A stretch of 64,000 nt of DNA from Gracilimonas sp965227215 (GTDB taxonomy: Bacteria; Bacteroidota; Rhodothermia; Balneolales; Balneolaceae): assembly GCA_965227215.1 (NCBI GenBank), contig OZ245729.1, forward strand, positions 1,612,001 through 1,676,000, in the 5' to 3' direction. Below, piece after piece: positions 1 to 9,680 of the stretch (position 1 is the stretch's first letter; every line of letters begins with the position of its first letter). The notes under the pieces are model-generated. The model saw nothing but the letters and a program-made list of their open reading frames with translations. It was not told the DNA's origin and did no database searches. Position numbers and translations under genes: made by a program.

Positions 1-15
1 AATACGTTTATGGGT

Positions 16-2709
16 TTAGAAATTGATTCTAACTCCAAAGTTGTATCGTCGTGGAAGTCCAAAGAATACTTCGGCGTCATCAGCATCGTGATCGCCATCA
101 TATCCGTTAAATCTACTGTTGTCTGTTGCATCCTGAATGTATGTATTATCAAACAGGTTAAACAGGTTCAGGAATAGGGAACTTCCTTTAAACACACCGG
201 GCAGAGCATAGTTCAAGTGAGCATTGAATACCGTGTAGTTTGGTACTTGCCATGTTTGGGCACGGTCGCTTGGGTCGTCTCTGTCAAGAGGGTCAAAGTC
301 TGACCAGTGACGCATGAAAGTTGTACCTACCAATGTGATGTCCATATTTTGCATTGGCTCTACGGTAAGCGTGTAAGCAAACTGAGTTTGAGGTGCGTTA
401 CCTACTTTCAGCCCTTCCACAAAAAGGCTTACTGTATCTTGGTCAGATGGGTTATTCTGATCCGGAGTGTAAAGTGCAGTCACATCATTTTTATACTCCC
501 ACAGGTTATGAGATGCGGCAACATCAAGCCGGGCCCATTCAGCCAATTTAGCTGATGTTTCCAGCTCAACACCGGTATGCATCTGGTCCAGACCCGTGAT
601 GTTAATCAGACCTTCAGTTCCATCCGGAAAGTTAATTCCTCGCGTAAATGAACGGTCACGACGATCGGTCAGATAATAATTCATGTTGAACCCAAATCGT
701 CCACTTGGGTCTCTGTAACGTGTACCCGCCTCATAGAAGTAAAACTTCTCGTTTTCAGGGTCTTCGTTGATCGCACCGGAACCATCGTTAATAACGTTGT
801 CAAAAATTGGCACTTTGGAGATTGCACCAACATTCAGGTAAAGATCCAGATCATCATTCAACCCATACAGAACACCGACTTTGGCCTGGTATCCAACAAG
901 GTTGTCACTTTCGCGCTCTGTTTCCTGCAATCCTGCTTTGTTAGGATCATCCAGAAAGTAGTTCAAGTGTGAATATTTTACTGTAGAAATACCAACCGTA
1001 GCATAACTACTGAAGTTATCCTTAGAGTACTCACCTTGCAGATAACCGCCTAACCAGTCAACAGTGTTATCAAAGTTGTAAGCTACTTTATCTCCAAGAC
1101 GTGTTTCACGATTTGGGTTCAGGTCGTTGGAGTTGTCAACGTAGTAGAGTCCACCAAGCAGGTCGCGTACTTCACGGTAGTGCTCAATTTCAGCTGTTCT
1201 CCAGTCTAAACCGGCTTGCAGTTCAAGCTCTTCGCTTGCCTGATAAGAAAGCTTCAGAATGTCACCGATTGTCCATTGGTTGTTTCGGCTATTTCTGATG
1301 ATACCATTAGCAACAGGATCTCCACTTCCGTCCAGGTTAGCCCTGTTATCAGCTATGGTAGCATTCCAGTCAACAATTCGCTGTGCGTGGCTGTAGTCAT
1401 ACTCAATATCTCCAAGTGTTCCTGTTCCTCCACCTTGGCCGCCGGAGTAATACAGTACGTTGGTTAAGGTCAGTTTATCAGTTAATTCACTATACCAGTT
1501 TAAGTTTACCTGAGGCTTATGGAAGAAGTTCTCTCGCTCGTTCAGGAAGTTTTTAGAATACCGGCTCTGAATACTTGGGTTTAACCAGCCATCACCCACA
1601 TATTGGTTTCCTTCATAGCTGTTGGATACACCGGAAACGTTAGGGTTAAATAATCGTCCTTTTTCCCAGAATTCATCTGCAGCGGCAGGATCGTAACTAT
1701 CCAGACCAAGAGCGTAACTGCGGTCGTAGGTAGCAATATTCTGCGCATACAGGTTTTGTCCGTGACGTTGAGGCGCTCCCAGGGCAAACAGGTCTAGCCT
1801 GTTCTTGTCGTTAATTTGATAAGAAGCGGCAAGGTGATAAGCCCATGCATCGGTCCATGTACCATCCACAATTCCCTCTCCTTCTTTTCTTACACCCACG
1901 GCGCTAATAGCAAACTTATCGTTGATCAGGCCGGAATTCAGCATCAGAGTAGTTTTGTTAAATGCACCACTACCGTTTTCGAATTTCACCATACCGCCGG
2001 CTTCGTTGTTGCTTGGGTCGGTGATAATGTTCAGTGTACCACCCACCGATGGTACAGCAAGATTTACATTAGAAATACCACGCTGAACCTGGATAGACCG
2101 GGCAGCATCACCAACACCGTCCCAGTTAGACCAGTATACCCAGCCATTCTCCATATCATTAACAGGTACACCGTTAATCATTACAGCCACGTTTCTCTGG
2201 CTGAATCCACGAACGTTGATACGGGCATCACCTGCACCGCCACCTGAGTTAGTAGAATAAACAGAAGGTGTAACATTCAGTACTTCGGGAAGGTCTCGAG
2301 ATCCCAATTGAACTCTGATCTCTTCCTGGCTTACATCCGAGAAAGCAACCGGTGTGGTTTGATCAGAACGAGATGCAAATACCTCAAGCGAGGTCAATGA
2401 CTCGCTGGTAAGTTGCATTTCAAAATCGAGGGTCAGGGTTCCTTCACCAACGGTAATTTCTTCCATTTGGGTAATGTACCCAATATTAGAAACACGCAGG
2501 TTGTAAGTGCCGGGATCGACGTCTTCGATCTCATACTCACCGTTTAGATCGGTAGCAGCACCTTTAGTAGTACCCATTACTAAAATATTGGCACCAATAA
2601 TGGGCTCACCCGTTTGGGCGTCAGTAACTTTACCCGTAATAGTTGACTGTGCAAGTGCAGAACCTGACACAATCAGACCTAGAAAAATTATAGATAAGTA
2701 GCGTAACAT
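16..2709 (-). CDS. TonB-dependent outer-membrane receptor with CarboxypepD_reg-like domain
   Basis: Outer-membrane active transporter of 897 residues; the substrate cannot be told. A signal peptide (about residues 1-20, ending ALAQ) is followed by a carboxypeptidase-regulatory-like beta domain (about 22-100, GKVTDAQTGEPIIGANI), a plug domain (about 120-235, with INVRGFSQRNVAVMINGVPV and VGGTLNIIT) and a long beta-barrel ending in the aromatic tail VRINF expected for Bam-dependent insertion. The plug's NDMENGWVYWSNW stretch is common in Bacteroidota receptors. The gene is monocistronic as far as visible: a good TAnnTTTG -7 box lies 34-41 bp upstream and the next gene upstream is 117 bp away. 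No SusD partner is adjacent, so a SusCD glycan system is unlikely. Family certain, substrate unknown. Confidence 0.93.
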   Translation of the reverse strand: MLRYLSIIFLGLIVSGSALAQSTITGKVTDAQTGEPIIGANILVMGTTKGAATDLNGEYEIEDVDPGTYNLRVSNIGYITQMEEITVGEGTLTLDFEMQLTSESLTSLEVFASRSDQTTPVAFSDVSQEEIRVQLGSRDLPEVLNVTPSVYSTNSGGGAGDARINVRGFSQRNVAVMINGVPVNDMENGWVYWSNWDGVGDAARSIQVQRGISNVNLAVPSVGGTLNIITDPSNNEAGGMVKFENGSGAFNKTTLMLNSGLINDKFAISAVGVRKEGEGIVDGTWTDAWAYHLAASYQINDKNRLDLFALGAPQRHGQNLYAQNIATYDRSYALGLDSYDPAAADEFWEKGRLFNPNVSGVSNSYEGNQYVGDGWLNPSIQSRYSKNFLNERENFFHKPQVNLNWYSELTDKLTLTNVLYYSGGQGGGTGTLGDIEYDYSHAQRIVDWNATIADNRANLDGSGDPVANGIIRNSRNNQWTIGDILKLSYQASEELELQAGLDWRTAEIEHYREVRDLLGGLYYVDNSNDLNPNRETRLGDKVAYNFDNTVDWLGGYLQGEYSKDNFSSYATVGISTVKYSHLNYFLDDPNKAGLQETERESDNLVGYQAKVGVLYGLNDDLDLYLNVGAISKVPIFDNVINDGSGAINEDPENEKFYFYEAGTRYRDPSGRFGFNMNYYLTDRRDRSFTRGINFPDGTEGLINITGLDQMHTGVELETSAKLAEWARLDVAASHNLWEYKNDVTALYTPDQNNPSDQDTVSLFVEGLKVGNAPQTQFAYTLTVEPMQNMDITLVGTTFMRHWSDFDPLDRDDPSDRAQTWQVPNYTVFNAHLNYALPGVFKGSSLFLNLFNLFDNTYIQDATDNSRFNGYDGDHDADDAEVFFGLPRRYNFGVRINF

Positions 2710-2742
2710 TTGTCCGTTTTATTTGTGGTTTTTAGTAGCAAC

Positions 2743-2750
2743 CAAAAATA
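2743..2750 (-). promoter_or_regulatory. Candidate -7 promoter box of the TonB receptor gene
   Basis: On the minus strand the box reads TATTTTTG, an exact match to the Bacteroidota -7 consensus TAnnTTTG. It would give a 5' leader of roughly 27 nt before the ATG at 2709. No convincing TTG -33 box is seen at the usual distance, so this is a candidate only. Confidence 0.45.
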
Positions 2751-2826
2751 AAAATTATAAGATTAAGATAATGTTACGATCGTATTTTATTATCGCTTAT
2801 TAGCTTAGTTAAACGTGCTTTTAGAA

Positions 2827-4122
2827 CTATTCAAAGTCAGTAGTAAGCTTATACCGCGCGATACGATTATTACCTTTGTCGGCCACATACACAACTTGAT
2901 TGAAGTAGGCTACTCCACTTGGCGAATCAAATTCTTTTGGTCCTGAACCAAGTTCTCCAAAGGAAACCAAAACTTGTTTGGTTTGATTCTCAGCGCCGGG
3001 TGGTGGTGGCACTCCTTCTTGTCCGTTTGATTGGAACTGGTACAGTTTATGTTGAGCGGCATCAACCACAAATATGTAACTGTCATCATCACCACCAAAG
3101 GCAACATCGGTTGGTTGCTGAAACTTATCCGGCTCATATAAAAAGCCATCAGCCTGGGTAGTATCCTGTGCCAGTAGCTGTGAGTTTTGCTGAAACACAA
3201 GTCCGTCCGGAGTTTCCACGGCATTTATCCACAACACTCTGAATGAAATATCTCGAGACTGATCCGCTTGTGTAATCAGGAAACTACGATCTTCTGTGAA
3301 AGTATCCCGTTGAGGAGGCGCCACGAATGTTGCTACTGAACTTAGCCCTATTCCACTTCTCAGTGAAGGAGTAACCGGGTTTAAAGTTCGGATTTGGCGA
3401 ATGTTTTCCATTTTCCCTGTGAGTTCACCGTTTTCGGAAATTCTTCTGAATTCAAGAACAGTGTTGTCGGGAGCAGCTACCTGATTAGTTTCATTAAAGG
3501 GTCCTCTTCGGGTTATATAAATCGAGTTATCAGCCATTGCCGAAACCCCGGTAATTTCCACCCTCTCATAATTGATGTTTGACCCACGATTTAGCCGGGC
3601 ATTTTGTGCTGCAGATGTACTCAAACTGGCGTCATCGAATGGGAAAATAAGCGTATCTACAAAGGTGAGCGGCCCAGTACCGTTCATATTCTTGATCTTG
3701 TAAACAGCCGGTAAATTCCAGGTAATGTTTGGATCTACAGATTCAATAACCGTGTCGATACGTGCAGAAACATAAACATTCAGCAGGCGGTCTTGCGTAA
3801 CGGCATTGGCTCCGGCAAGCTCAATGGTAATTCTTGGGTTCAGGTCAGCTCGATCCAACAGATGAACACCTTGCGCATCCGTTACATATACAAACCGATC
3901 GAAGCCTACAAATACATCCGTTGGGGCGTCAAATTCACCCCAGAAAGGAAGTACCGGCGCATACCCTTCCACACTTTCCAAAGTAGGATCAATACTTCCC
4001 TCTTCAAAAATCTCGTCCGTAGTGTCATTATCCTTGGCTCCAAAAATATTATCACATCCATAGAGCAAGCCCGCTGTAAGGATTAATGAGCCGATAAAAA
4101 TTCTGTTTACTGCTTGTTTCAT
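2827..4122 (-). CDS. NHL/6-bladed-propeller-like surface lipoprotein
   Basis: A 431-residue predicted lipoprotein: N-terminal hydrophobic segment with lipobox LLYGC (Cys about residue 23). The body has repeated motifs of the form 'fdsPsGVAyfnqvVYVADKGNNRIARY', typical of NHL or SMP-30-like beta-propellers; similar elements recur (FVYVTDAQGVHLLDR near the N-terminus, IFVVDAAQHKLYQF near 360). The start codon overlaps the stop of the upstream PorV-like gene as ATGA, so the two are translationally coupled. It is the last gene of the four-gene surface unit. Role unknown; a partner or substrate-binding accessory of the receptor/PorV unit is an inference from context. Confidence 0.75.
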   Translation of the reverse strand: MKQAVNRIFIGSLILTAGLLYGCDNIFGAKDNDTTDEIFEEGSIDPTLESVEGYAPVLPFWGEFDAPTDVFVGFDRFVYVTDAQGVHLLDRADLNPRITIELAGANAVTQDRLLNVYVSARIDTVIESVDPNITWNLPAVYKIKNMNGTGPLTFVDTLIFPFDDASLSTSAAQNARLNRGSNINYERVEITGVSAMADNSIYITRRGPFNETNQVAAPDNTVLEFRRISENGELTGKMENIRQIRTLNPVTPSLRSGIGLSSVATFVAPPQRDTFTEDRSFLITQADQSRDISFRVLWINAVETPDGLVFQQNSQLLAQDTTQADGFLYEPDKFQQPTDVAFGGDDDSYIFVVDAAQHKLYQFQSNGQEGVPPPPGAENQTKQVLVSFGELGSGPKEFDSPSGVAYFNQVVYVADKGNNRIARYKLTTDFE

Positions 4123-5123
4123 AGAGATACACTTAAACCAATTCTGTGGATTCCACCTAAACGCTCAAACACGGTGTATCCGTAATCTGCTTTTAATACT
4201 TTTTCCATAAATGGAACCTTAACGCCGGCTCCAAAGCTTGGCCAAATCCTTTCTTCATTGCCAAACTCATAACCACTTCGAACAAAAAACTGACCGATAA
4301 AACCATATTCAGCCCCAATATTCAGCTGCTCAGAGTTGTCACTTGGGTTGGTGATTTGAGCGGTTACCAAAAGTTCATGATTCTCATTCTCTATGACGTT
4401 ATAAGCTGCCGCGATGTTAAACCTTGTTGGAAGCGACAAGTCACTGTTGGGTTCTTGCTCTACCATTCCATCAAGTGTTTCATATTCAGCCGTACCGGAC
4501 GGAGCCGCTTCAAAACCAAAGTTATTCAAACTCACTCCAAACCGAAGGCCGGTGTCACCAACATAGTATAGAAACCCAAAATCGATGGCTCCTGTCTGAT
4601 AGGTGATATCAATATAATTTTCGGACAGGTACCTCAGGGTAATACCATAGCTGAATAAATCCGTAATCTGGTGTGAACCTGTTACCCCTGCTGAAATATG
4701 ATGTGTGCTGAAGGTTCTGCCGGTTCCCAGAGGTTCAAATTCGGTAGTCTCATTGATCTCACCGGAATTCAAATATTGAATACTTCCCCCAATCGCGAAA
4801 CGTCCCAATTTGTGGATGTAACTCAGATACTCAAGGTTGATATCCGCCACATATTGAGTGTGATTCAACATCACGTTGGAACTGCCAAGTACCGAGGCAT
4901 TAGCAGGATTCCAGTACAGGCTTGATCCATCGATGGCATCTGCCATATTTGAATTACCCATGGCTGCACTTCGGGCATCAATCGAGATTTTAGCAAACTG
5001 AAAACCTTCGGTACCGGCACGGTCATCCCCATAACTAGTTTGGGCAACGGCACTATGGCTGTAAAGCAACCCTCCGATAAGAAACAACAAACAACTTTTT
5101 ATCAATGCTTTAGTGAATTTCAT
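4119..5123 (-). CDS. PorV/PorQ-family outer-membrane barrel protein
   Basis: A 334-residue protein with a signal peptide (cleavage after SAVAQ near residue 28) and the hallmark N-terminal segment of the PorV/PorQ (UPF0164-like) family, FQFAKISIDARSAAMGNSN followed by SLYWNPAN. The remainder is alternating beta-strand pattern (FadL-like barrel) ending in VSL. In T9SS bacteria PorV is the shuttle that carries cargo to the sortase PorU, while other members serve unknown roles. Here it lies 2 nt after the receptor gene and overlaps the lipoprotein gene downstream by 4 nt, so it is an operon-borne paralogue rather than obviously the housekeeping PorV. Confidence 0.85.
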   Translation of the reverse strand: MKFTKALIKSCLLFLIGGLLYSHSAVAQTSYGDDRAGTEGFQFAKISIDARSAAMGNSNMADAIDGSSLYWNPANASVLGSSNVMLNHTQYVADINLEYLSYIHKLGRFAIGGSIQYLNSGEINETTEFEPLGTGRTFSTHHISAGVTGSHQITDLFSYGITLRYLSENYIDITYQTGAIDFGFLYYVGDTGLRFGVSLNNFGFEAAPSGTAEYETLDGMVEQEPNSDLSLPTRFNIAAAYNVIENENHELLVTAQITNPSDNSEQLNIGAEYGFIGQFFVRSGYEFGNEERIWPSFGAGVKVPFMEKVLKADYGYTVFERLGGIHRIGLSVSL

Positions 5124-5125
5124 AA

Positions 5126-8080
5126 TTAAAAGTTTATAGATACTCCAAATACGATGTGTCTTTGCTCCAGGTAATTCGCAGGGTTTTCGTAAGCCGGCAA
5201 ATTATTATCGGTTGGATCCAGATACCGCGGATCTCTTACACTGTTTGGCACATCATAGCTTCTGTTATCTCTCAGAGCAATCAATGAGGACTGATCGGAA
5301 GGATAGTTTTTGTATCCTTTACCTGTTACCGGGTTAATGATTACAGAACTTTGATTATTTAAAATATTTGTAATCTCAAGGAAAGCGGCAATACGAGTAC
5401 CATTTACATCAAACCACTTCCTGATGTTGAAGTCCATATAGAACCAGGCCGGACCTACTTCGCTGTATCTTTGAGCCGGGTCATCTAAACGCTCATAAAT
5501 CGGACGCCAGTCGCGAACGCCGGTGACCGGATTTCGTTCAAAGCCCACAAATTCATAGGGTGTATAACGCTGACCACTTCTCCAAACGGCTGACAGAAAC
5601 ATCTGGAATTGATTCAGCGGTCCAAGGTCAAAAAGAGGCTCGTCGCGATCGTAGGTAAACCGGATGTTCCCTTTGATATCAAAAGGGCGATCCCAGGCCA
5701 ACGGGGTTTCAATATTGTTACCCACGTTCTGACGTGCGTTAATGGCGTTCAGGTTATCATCGTTGGTTGAACTCAACCCTTCTGCCCGTGAATAAGTAAA
5801 TGAAACCTGACCTTGCAGCAGATCTTTATATCGCTTGATGTAACTCACTTCAACACCCCGAGAACGGGCATAATCACCATTAATACGAAACGCTTTGGTA
5901 GTAGGACGACCATCAATATCCGGAACAGTAATCAACTCAGAGGTCACAAAATCATATTTATCTCTCCAGAAGGCCGATACGTTTAAAGCATCATTTGCCG
6001 TAATCTGGTTTCGAAGCCCGATCTCATAAGAGATGTCAATCTCCCGGTTCAAATTCGGATTACCAAGGTTTGGCAGATCTGATTGATCCTGATAAAATGG
6101 GTCGAGGCCGGCATACACAAAGCGCGGGTGAGGAATTCGGGCTGAATGACCGTAATTAAAGAACAGCACCTGGTTTTCTCTCACTGGGAAAGAAACGTTT
6201 ACTTTCGGCAGGAAAATAAACTTATATCGGTTCCCAAAGATTTTTGTGGTCTCGTCAAGATAGTTTTGGGCAATAAATTCCGGAATGGTGGAGTAGGTAT
6301 TCGGGTCTAAAGCTTCTTTCACGCGCTCATCCACATATGAACCGGGCGACCAGTACTCAAACCGACCACCGATGTTTGCTATGAGTCCATTGTAACGGAT
6401 TTTGTCTGTAATGAAGAAAGCACCACGCATCGGTTTAACTCTCCATGCATCAAAGCTTTCACCCACACGGAATGTTTCTGAAACGGTATTTTCATCAATG
6501 CGGATGGGAGCACCAATCCAGGGACGGGTGATATCGATCCACTGATAATCGTTGAACTTCATTTCAAACCCGAAAACCAGCTGATTATTTCGCTCGTTGA
6601 AATACTTGGTAAGACTGGATTTCAGCGTCAGTTCCTCAGCAAAGTGATCGTGCCACAAGGTTGCGATACCTCCGTTATTGATATAACCGGGTCCGGCAAG
6701 TACGTAAGTAAAATCATCGGTTCCCTGAAATTCCTCTCCGGGATAAGTGTTGATACTCCCCGGGTCGAATTCTCCATCTACATTTTCAGGTCTCCAGTTG
6801 CGGCCGTTGGCATCTGCCCTGAGGCGGGTAAACAAACGGCTTGCCTGCACTTCGTAAAAAGCGGTTTGAGATATCGTGTGTGTCCACTTCAGGTAAGATA
6901 GGTTACTGTCGTGAGTGTACGTGTTTGCGTTGTCGAGAAATCCATTGGAGAACGCAAACTGAAAACCGGGCTGAATTTGAGTATCCGCTCCGGTTATCTG
7001 AAGCATCCGGGTGTTCTGATTAATCGTCAACGACCGCTGATAAGCACCTTGTAGACGCATTCCCGGCTTAATATTGTACGTCAGCTTCATCATCCCATTC
7101 CAGCGATTCCCTTGCCTTGGCGACCAAAACGTATTGTCCACAATAGATGACCGGATTTGATCTGCAGACAACTTGGTGTATCCGTCTGCAGTAGAGATTT
7201 GCCCGGTAGCAAAGAAATATACATCACCCGGAAGGTTAAGCCCGGCCAGTGGTAATAATTTTTGGGTAATGGGCTCCGGCCCGCCAATGCTTAACTCGTA
7301 AACATCCTCAAAAAAGTTAGACTCATGAGACATAACATTAGAACCGAAATTATCTCGTTTGTGGGAAAAGCTGCCTTCGTATCGATCACCGCCATCACGG
7401 GTTTGAACCGATACTACTCCGGAAGTTACATCTCCGTATTCAGCACCAACGCCGCCGGTAATTACTTCCACATTACTGAATGAGTTGGAGCCCAGGTCTA
7501 ATCCAAATCCTGTTCCTGCCAGCGGATCCTGAGCAGAAACTCCATCAACTACATAACCGGTTTCGTAAGCACGCCCACCCTTGATGTATAACCCGGTTGG
7601 ATCTTTAACAACACCTGATTGAAGGGCCACAGCATCTTCTACTTTTTGGATAGGGGCAGCTTCAATATCAGAGCGGGAAATGGTAGAAGAGGTTGAGGAT
7701 TTCTCCACATCAAAAATAGGTGCTTCACCCACAACAATTACTTCTTCCTCGGCACTTAACACCTGCTCACGCAGGGCATAATTGAGCTCGGTGGTTTCAC
7801 CGGCTTCCACTTGAATGCCGGTAAGCAAAACCGTCTCAAAACCAACGTAGGTGATTTCGATATTATATTGCCCCGGACGAATATTCCGAATCACATATTC
7901 GCCATCAAGATCGGTAGCCGAACCAAAAGAGGTTCCTACAATTCTCACGTTTACTCCAATCAGAAGCTCTTCGGTTTCATCAGCAGTTATAGTTCCCGAA
8001 ATGGATCCTGTGTTTTGAGCCCATACCGAAGCTGTTCCCAAAAGCGTAAACAGTAATAAAATCAGATTAAATCTTTTCAT
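5126..8080 (-). CDS. TonB-dependent receptor with CarboxypepD_reg-like domain (second)
   Basis: A 984-residue outer-membrane receptor. I place the start at the ATG at 8080, not at the upstream in-frame ATG at 8104. The former gives a clean signal peptide (MKRFNLILLLF...SVWAQ), has a TGAGG Shine-Dalgarno-like site 5 nt before it, and leaves 7 nt after the preceding gene. Domains: carboxypeptidase-regulatory-like (about 25-105), plug (about 125-240; TGLYIKGGRAYETGYVVDGV and VGAEYGDVTSGVVSVQT), barrel ending GVSINF. The plug carries the usual 'GAEYGDVTSG' core. It sits between a lipoprotein upstream and a PorV-like protein downstream, without SusD. Substrate unknown. Confidence 0.92.
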   Translation of the reverse strand: MKRFNLILLLFTLLGTASVWAQNTGSISGTITADETEELLIGVNVRIVGTSFGSATDLDGEYVIRNIRPGQYNIEITYVGFETVLLTGIQVEAGETTELNYALREQVLSAEEEVIVVGEAPIFDVEKSSTSSTISRSDIEAAPIQKVEDAVALQSGVVKDPTGLYIKGGRAYETGYVVDGVSAQDPLAGTGFGLDLGSNSFSNVEVITGGVGAEYGDVTSGVVSVQTRDGGDRYEGSFSHKRDNFGSNVMSHESNFFEDVYELSIGGPEPITQKLLPLAGLNLPGDVYFFATGQISTADGYTKLSADQIRSSIVDNTFWSPRQGNRWNGMMKLTYNIKPGMRLQGAYQRSLTINQNTRMLQITGADTQIQPGFQFAFSNGFLDNANTYTHDSNLSYLKWTHTISQTAFYEVQASRLFTRLRADANGRNWRPENVDGEFDPGSINTYPGEEFQGTDDFTYVLAGPGYINNGGIATLWHDHFAEELTLKSSLTKYFNERNNQLVFGFEMKFNDYQWIDITRPWIGAPIRIDENTVSETFRVGESFDAWRVKPMRGAFFITDKIRYNGLIANIGGRFEYWSPGSYVDERVKEALDPNTYSTIPEFIAQNYLDETTKIFGNRYKFIFLPKVNVSFPVRENQVLFFNYGHSARIPHPRFVYAGLDPFYQDQSDLPNLGNPNLNREIDISYEIGLRNQITANDALNVSAFWRDKYDFVTSELITVPDIDGRPTTKAFRINGDYARSRGVEVSYIKRYKDLLQGQVSFTYSRAEGLSSTNDDNLNAINARQNVGNNIETPLAWDRPFDIKGNIRFTYDRDEPLFDLGPLNQFQMFLSAVWRSGQRYTPYEFVGFERNPVTGVRDWRPIYERLDDPAQRYSEVGPAWFYMDFNIRKWFDVNGTRIAAFLEITNILNNQSSVIINPVTGKGYKNYPSDQSSLIALRDNRSYDVPNSVRDPRYLDPTDNNLPAYENPANYLEQRHIVFGVSINF

Positions 8081-8087
8081 AAAAACC

Positions 8088-9611
8088 TCAGTTGCTGAAC
8101 CCAAGCCTTTGGATGCACATATATTCTATAAATTCAGATAAGTTATCGTTGCCGCCTAAGAGTGTTATATCCATTCCAAAATAGATCACATTTCCTTCCG
8201 GGTTTTCAATCCCTACACCTTCAAATCCTGTATAGTCTTCAATTCTACCTGTCAGTGTCGTAGTCTGGAAATCTGTTTGGTACAGAACCGTTGCTCCTGG
8301 AATTTCTTTAAGCGGGAAAATACTTGTTTGTGTTCTTTCCGTAAGAAGTGTTGGACCACCGGTCAGGCTTGGAACATCCGTGTCGCTATTAATAATAAAA
8401 TTTGTACTTCTTGAGCTTGCCTGACTAAAATCACCTATGGAATCAACGGGAACAAAGTTAAAAACATCGTCATCCTGACTAATTTCTTTCATAGGAATTG
8501 TCACAAACATATTTCCGCCCCGTTCAAAAAACTCAGTAGTTATCTCCAGAGCATGCACAATATTTCTGTCTATGTCGTTTGAAACCCAGTAAATATGGTC
8601 CCATTTAGCAAGAGTTTTTCTGAGCGTTGGCTCAACAACGGTTGGAAACTGATCGGATAATTCAATGGTGCCTAACGAAGGAGTTCCTGTGTTTATCAGC
8701 CATTGGTCCGGATCGATTCCAAAATCATTCAGGTACGAAAGATGCTCTGCCTGCTTTTCCAGGTAATCACCTGCACCAATATCATTTATGAAAAGCACTT
8801 TTGAACGCTGTGGTTTAGCATACCAACTAACGCTGTCTACCTCACTTACAGCACCTGCTGCATCAATTGATCGGACATAAGCTGTATTAGTAGCTCCAAC
8901 TTCAACCCCTGCTATTTGAATTGGGTCTCCAGATTGGTCCACAGCCCGGCTATATGACCGGCCAAGAAACACATCTGCCGTTTTTGAACCGGTGCTGCTA
9001 TTATCCACTTCAAGCGATATAAATATTCGACCTTCATTTTCGGGTGAAACGGGTATTTCCGTCCATCCGTTAACAGTGTCATTAATGGCAATTTCAGTGC
9101 CGCGAATATTTAAAAGACCGTCCGGATCATCGAATCTCCATCCAAAACTGCTAATTGAGAAAAGGGTGTCAGGCGGAGTTTCCGTTTCAGAGAATGATAC
9201 GGTAGGAACAGAATTAACAATTGGATAAACCAAACGTGCGCCTAAAGGATCTTTTGCACCTTCATTATCAACAGCTCGAACTTTGAATAATACATCATCA
9301 ACGCTTTGTCCTTCTGTAATTGGTAAAATGAAGGTACTATCTGAACGTTCCGTAAAAGTCCACGCTCCTTCACTCGTGTCATTTATTGCATATTCATAGC
9401 CTACAACATAGCCGTCCGGATCATTTCCCCACCAGGAAATATTAATCTGGCTGGACAATCTGAAATCTTCACCCCTGTTTATTCTCTCAACGGTTAGGTT
9501 TGTTGAAGGAGGCTGATTCTCAGAAGCCGTACCTGATAAACCGGCATCACATCCTGATATAAGGATGGCTGCTGAAAGCAATGCTAAAATTACTATGAAG
9601 GACTTGTACAT
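8088..9611 (-). CDS. Surface lipoprotein with Ig-like repeats and a Rossmann/GATase-like C-terminal region
   Basis: A 507-residue predicted lipoprotein (signal with lipobox LISGC, Cys about 21). Residues about 35-265 contain fibronectin/Ig-type patterns (ISWWGNDPDGYVVGYEYAIND; VRAVDNEGAKDP), with the second half varying the same theme. From about 270 (SKVLFINDIGAGDYLEKQ) the sequence changes to an alternating alpha/beta style resembling the glutamine-amidotransferase-like domains found in some Bacteroidota exported proteins; no catalytic triad is evident. First gene of the tight surface unit (7 nt before the receptor). A terminator hairpin upstream separates it from the T9SS cargo genes. Function unknown. 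Confidence 0.7.
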   Translation of the reverse strand: MYKSFIVILALLSAAILISGCDAGLSGTASENQPPSTNLTVERINRGEDFRLSSQINISWWGNDPDGYVVGYEYAINDTSEGAWTFTERSDSTFILPITEGQSVDDVLFKVRAVDNEGAKDPLGARLVYPIVNSVPTVSFSETETPPDTLFSISSFGWRFDDPDGLLNIRGTEIAINDTVNGWTEIPVSPENEGRIFISLEVDNSSTGSKTADVFLGRSYSRAVDQSGDPIQIAGVEVGATNTAYVRSIDAAGAVSEVDSVSWYAKPQRSKVLFINDIGAGDYLEKQAEHLSYLNDFGIDPDQWLINTGTPSLGTIELSDQFPTVVEPTLRKTLAKWDHIYWVSNDIDRNIVHALEITTEFFERGGNMFVTIPMKEISQDDDVFNFVPVDSIGDFSQASSRSTNFIINSDTDVPSLTGGPTLLTERTQTSIFPLKEIPGATVLYQTDFQTTTLTGRIEDYTGFEGVGIENPEGNVIYFGMDITLLGGNDNLSEFIEYMCIQRLGFSN

Positions 9612-9626
9612 CTGAACTATTTAATT

Positions 9627-9664
9627 TAAAAAAATAGGAATGAGGAGTATTCCATCCTCATTCC
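9627..9664 (-). terminator. Rho-independent terminator after the T9SS cargo gene
   Basis: On the minus strand a perfect 10-bp stem (GGAATGAGGA / TCCTCATTCC) with an 8-nt loop is followed by TATTTTTTT. It lies just after the stop of the 1072-residue cargo gene and separates it from the lipoprotein-receptor operon. Confidence 0.85.
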
Positions 9665-9680
9665 AGGGAAATCTAATTTT

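Noticed and set aside
1816..2247. 143-residue plus-strand frame inside the first TonB receptor gene
   Set aside because: Fully antisense to a well-supported receptor; the translation has no domain-like pattern and the receptor accounts for the codon structure.
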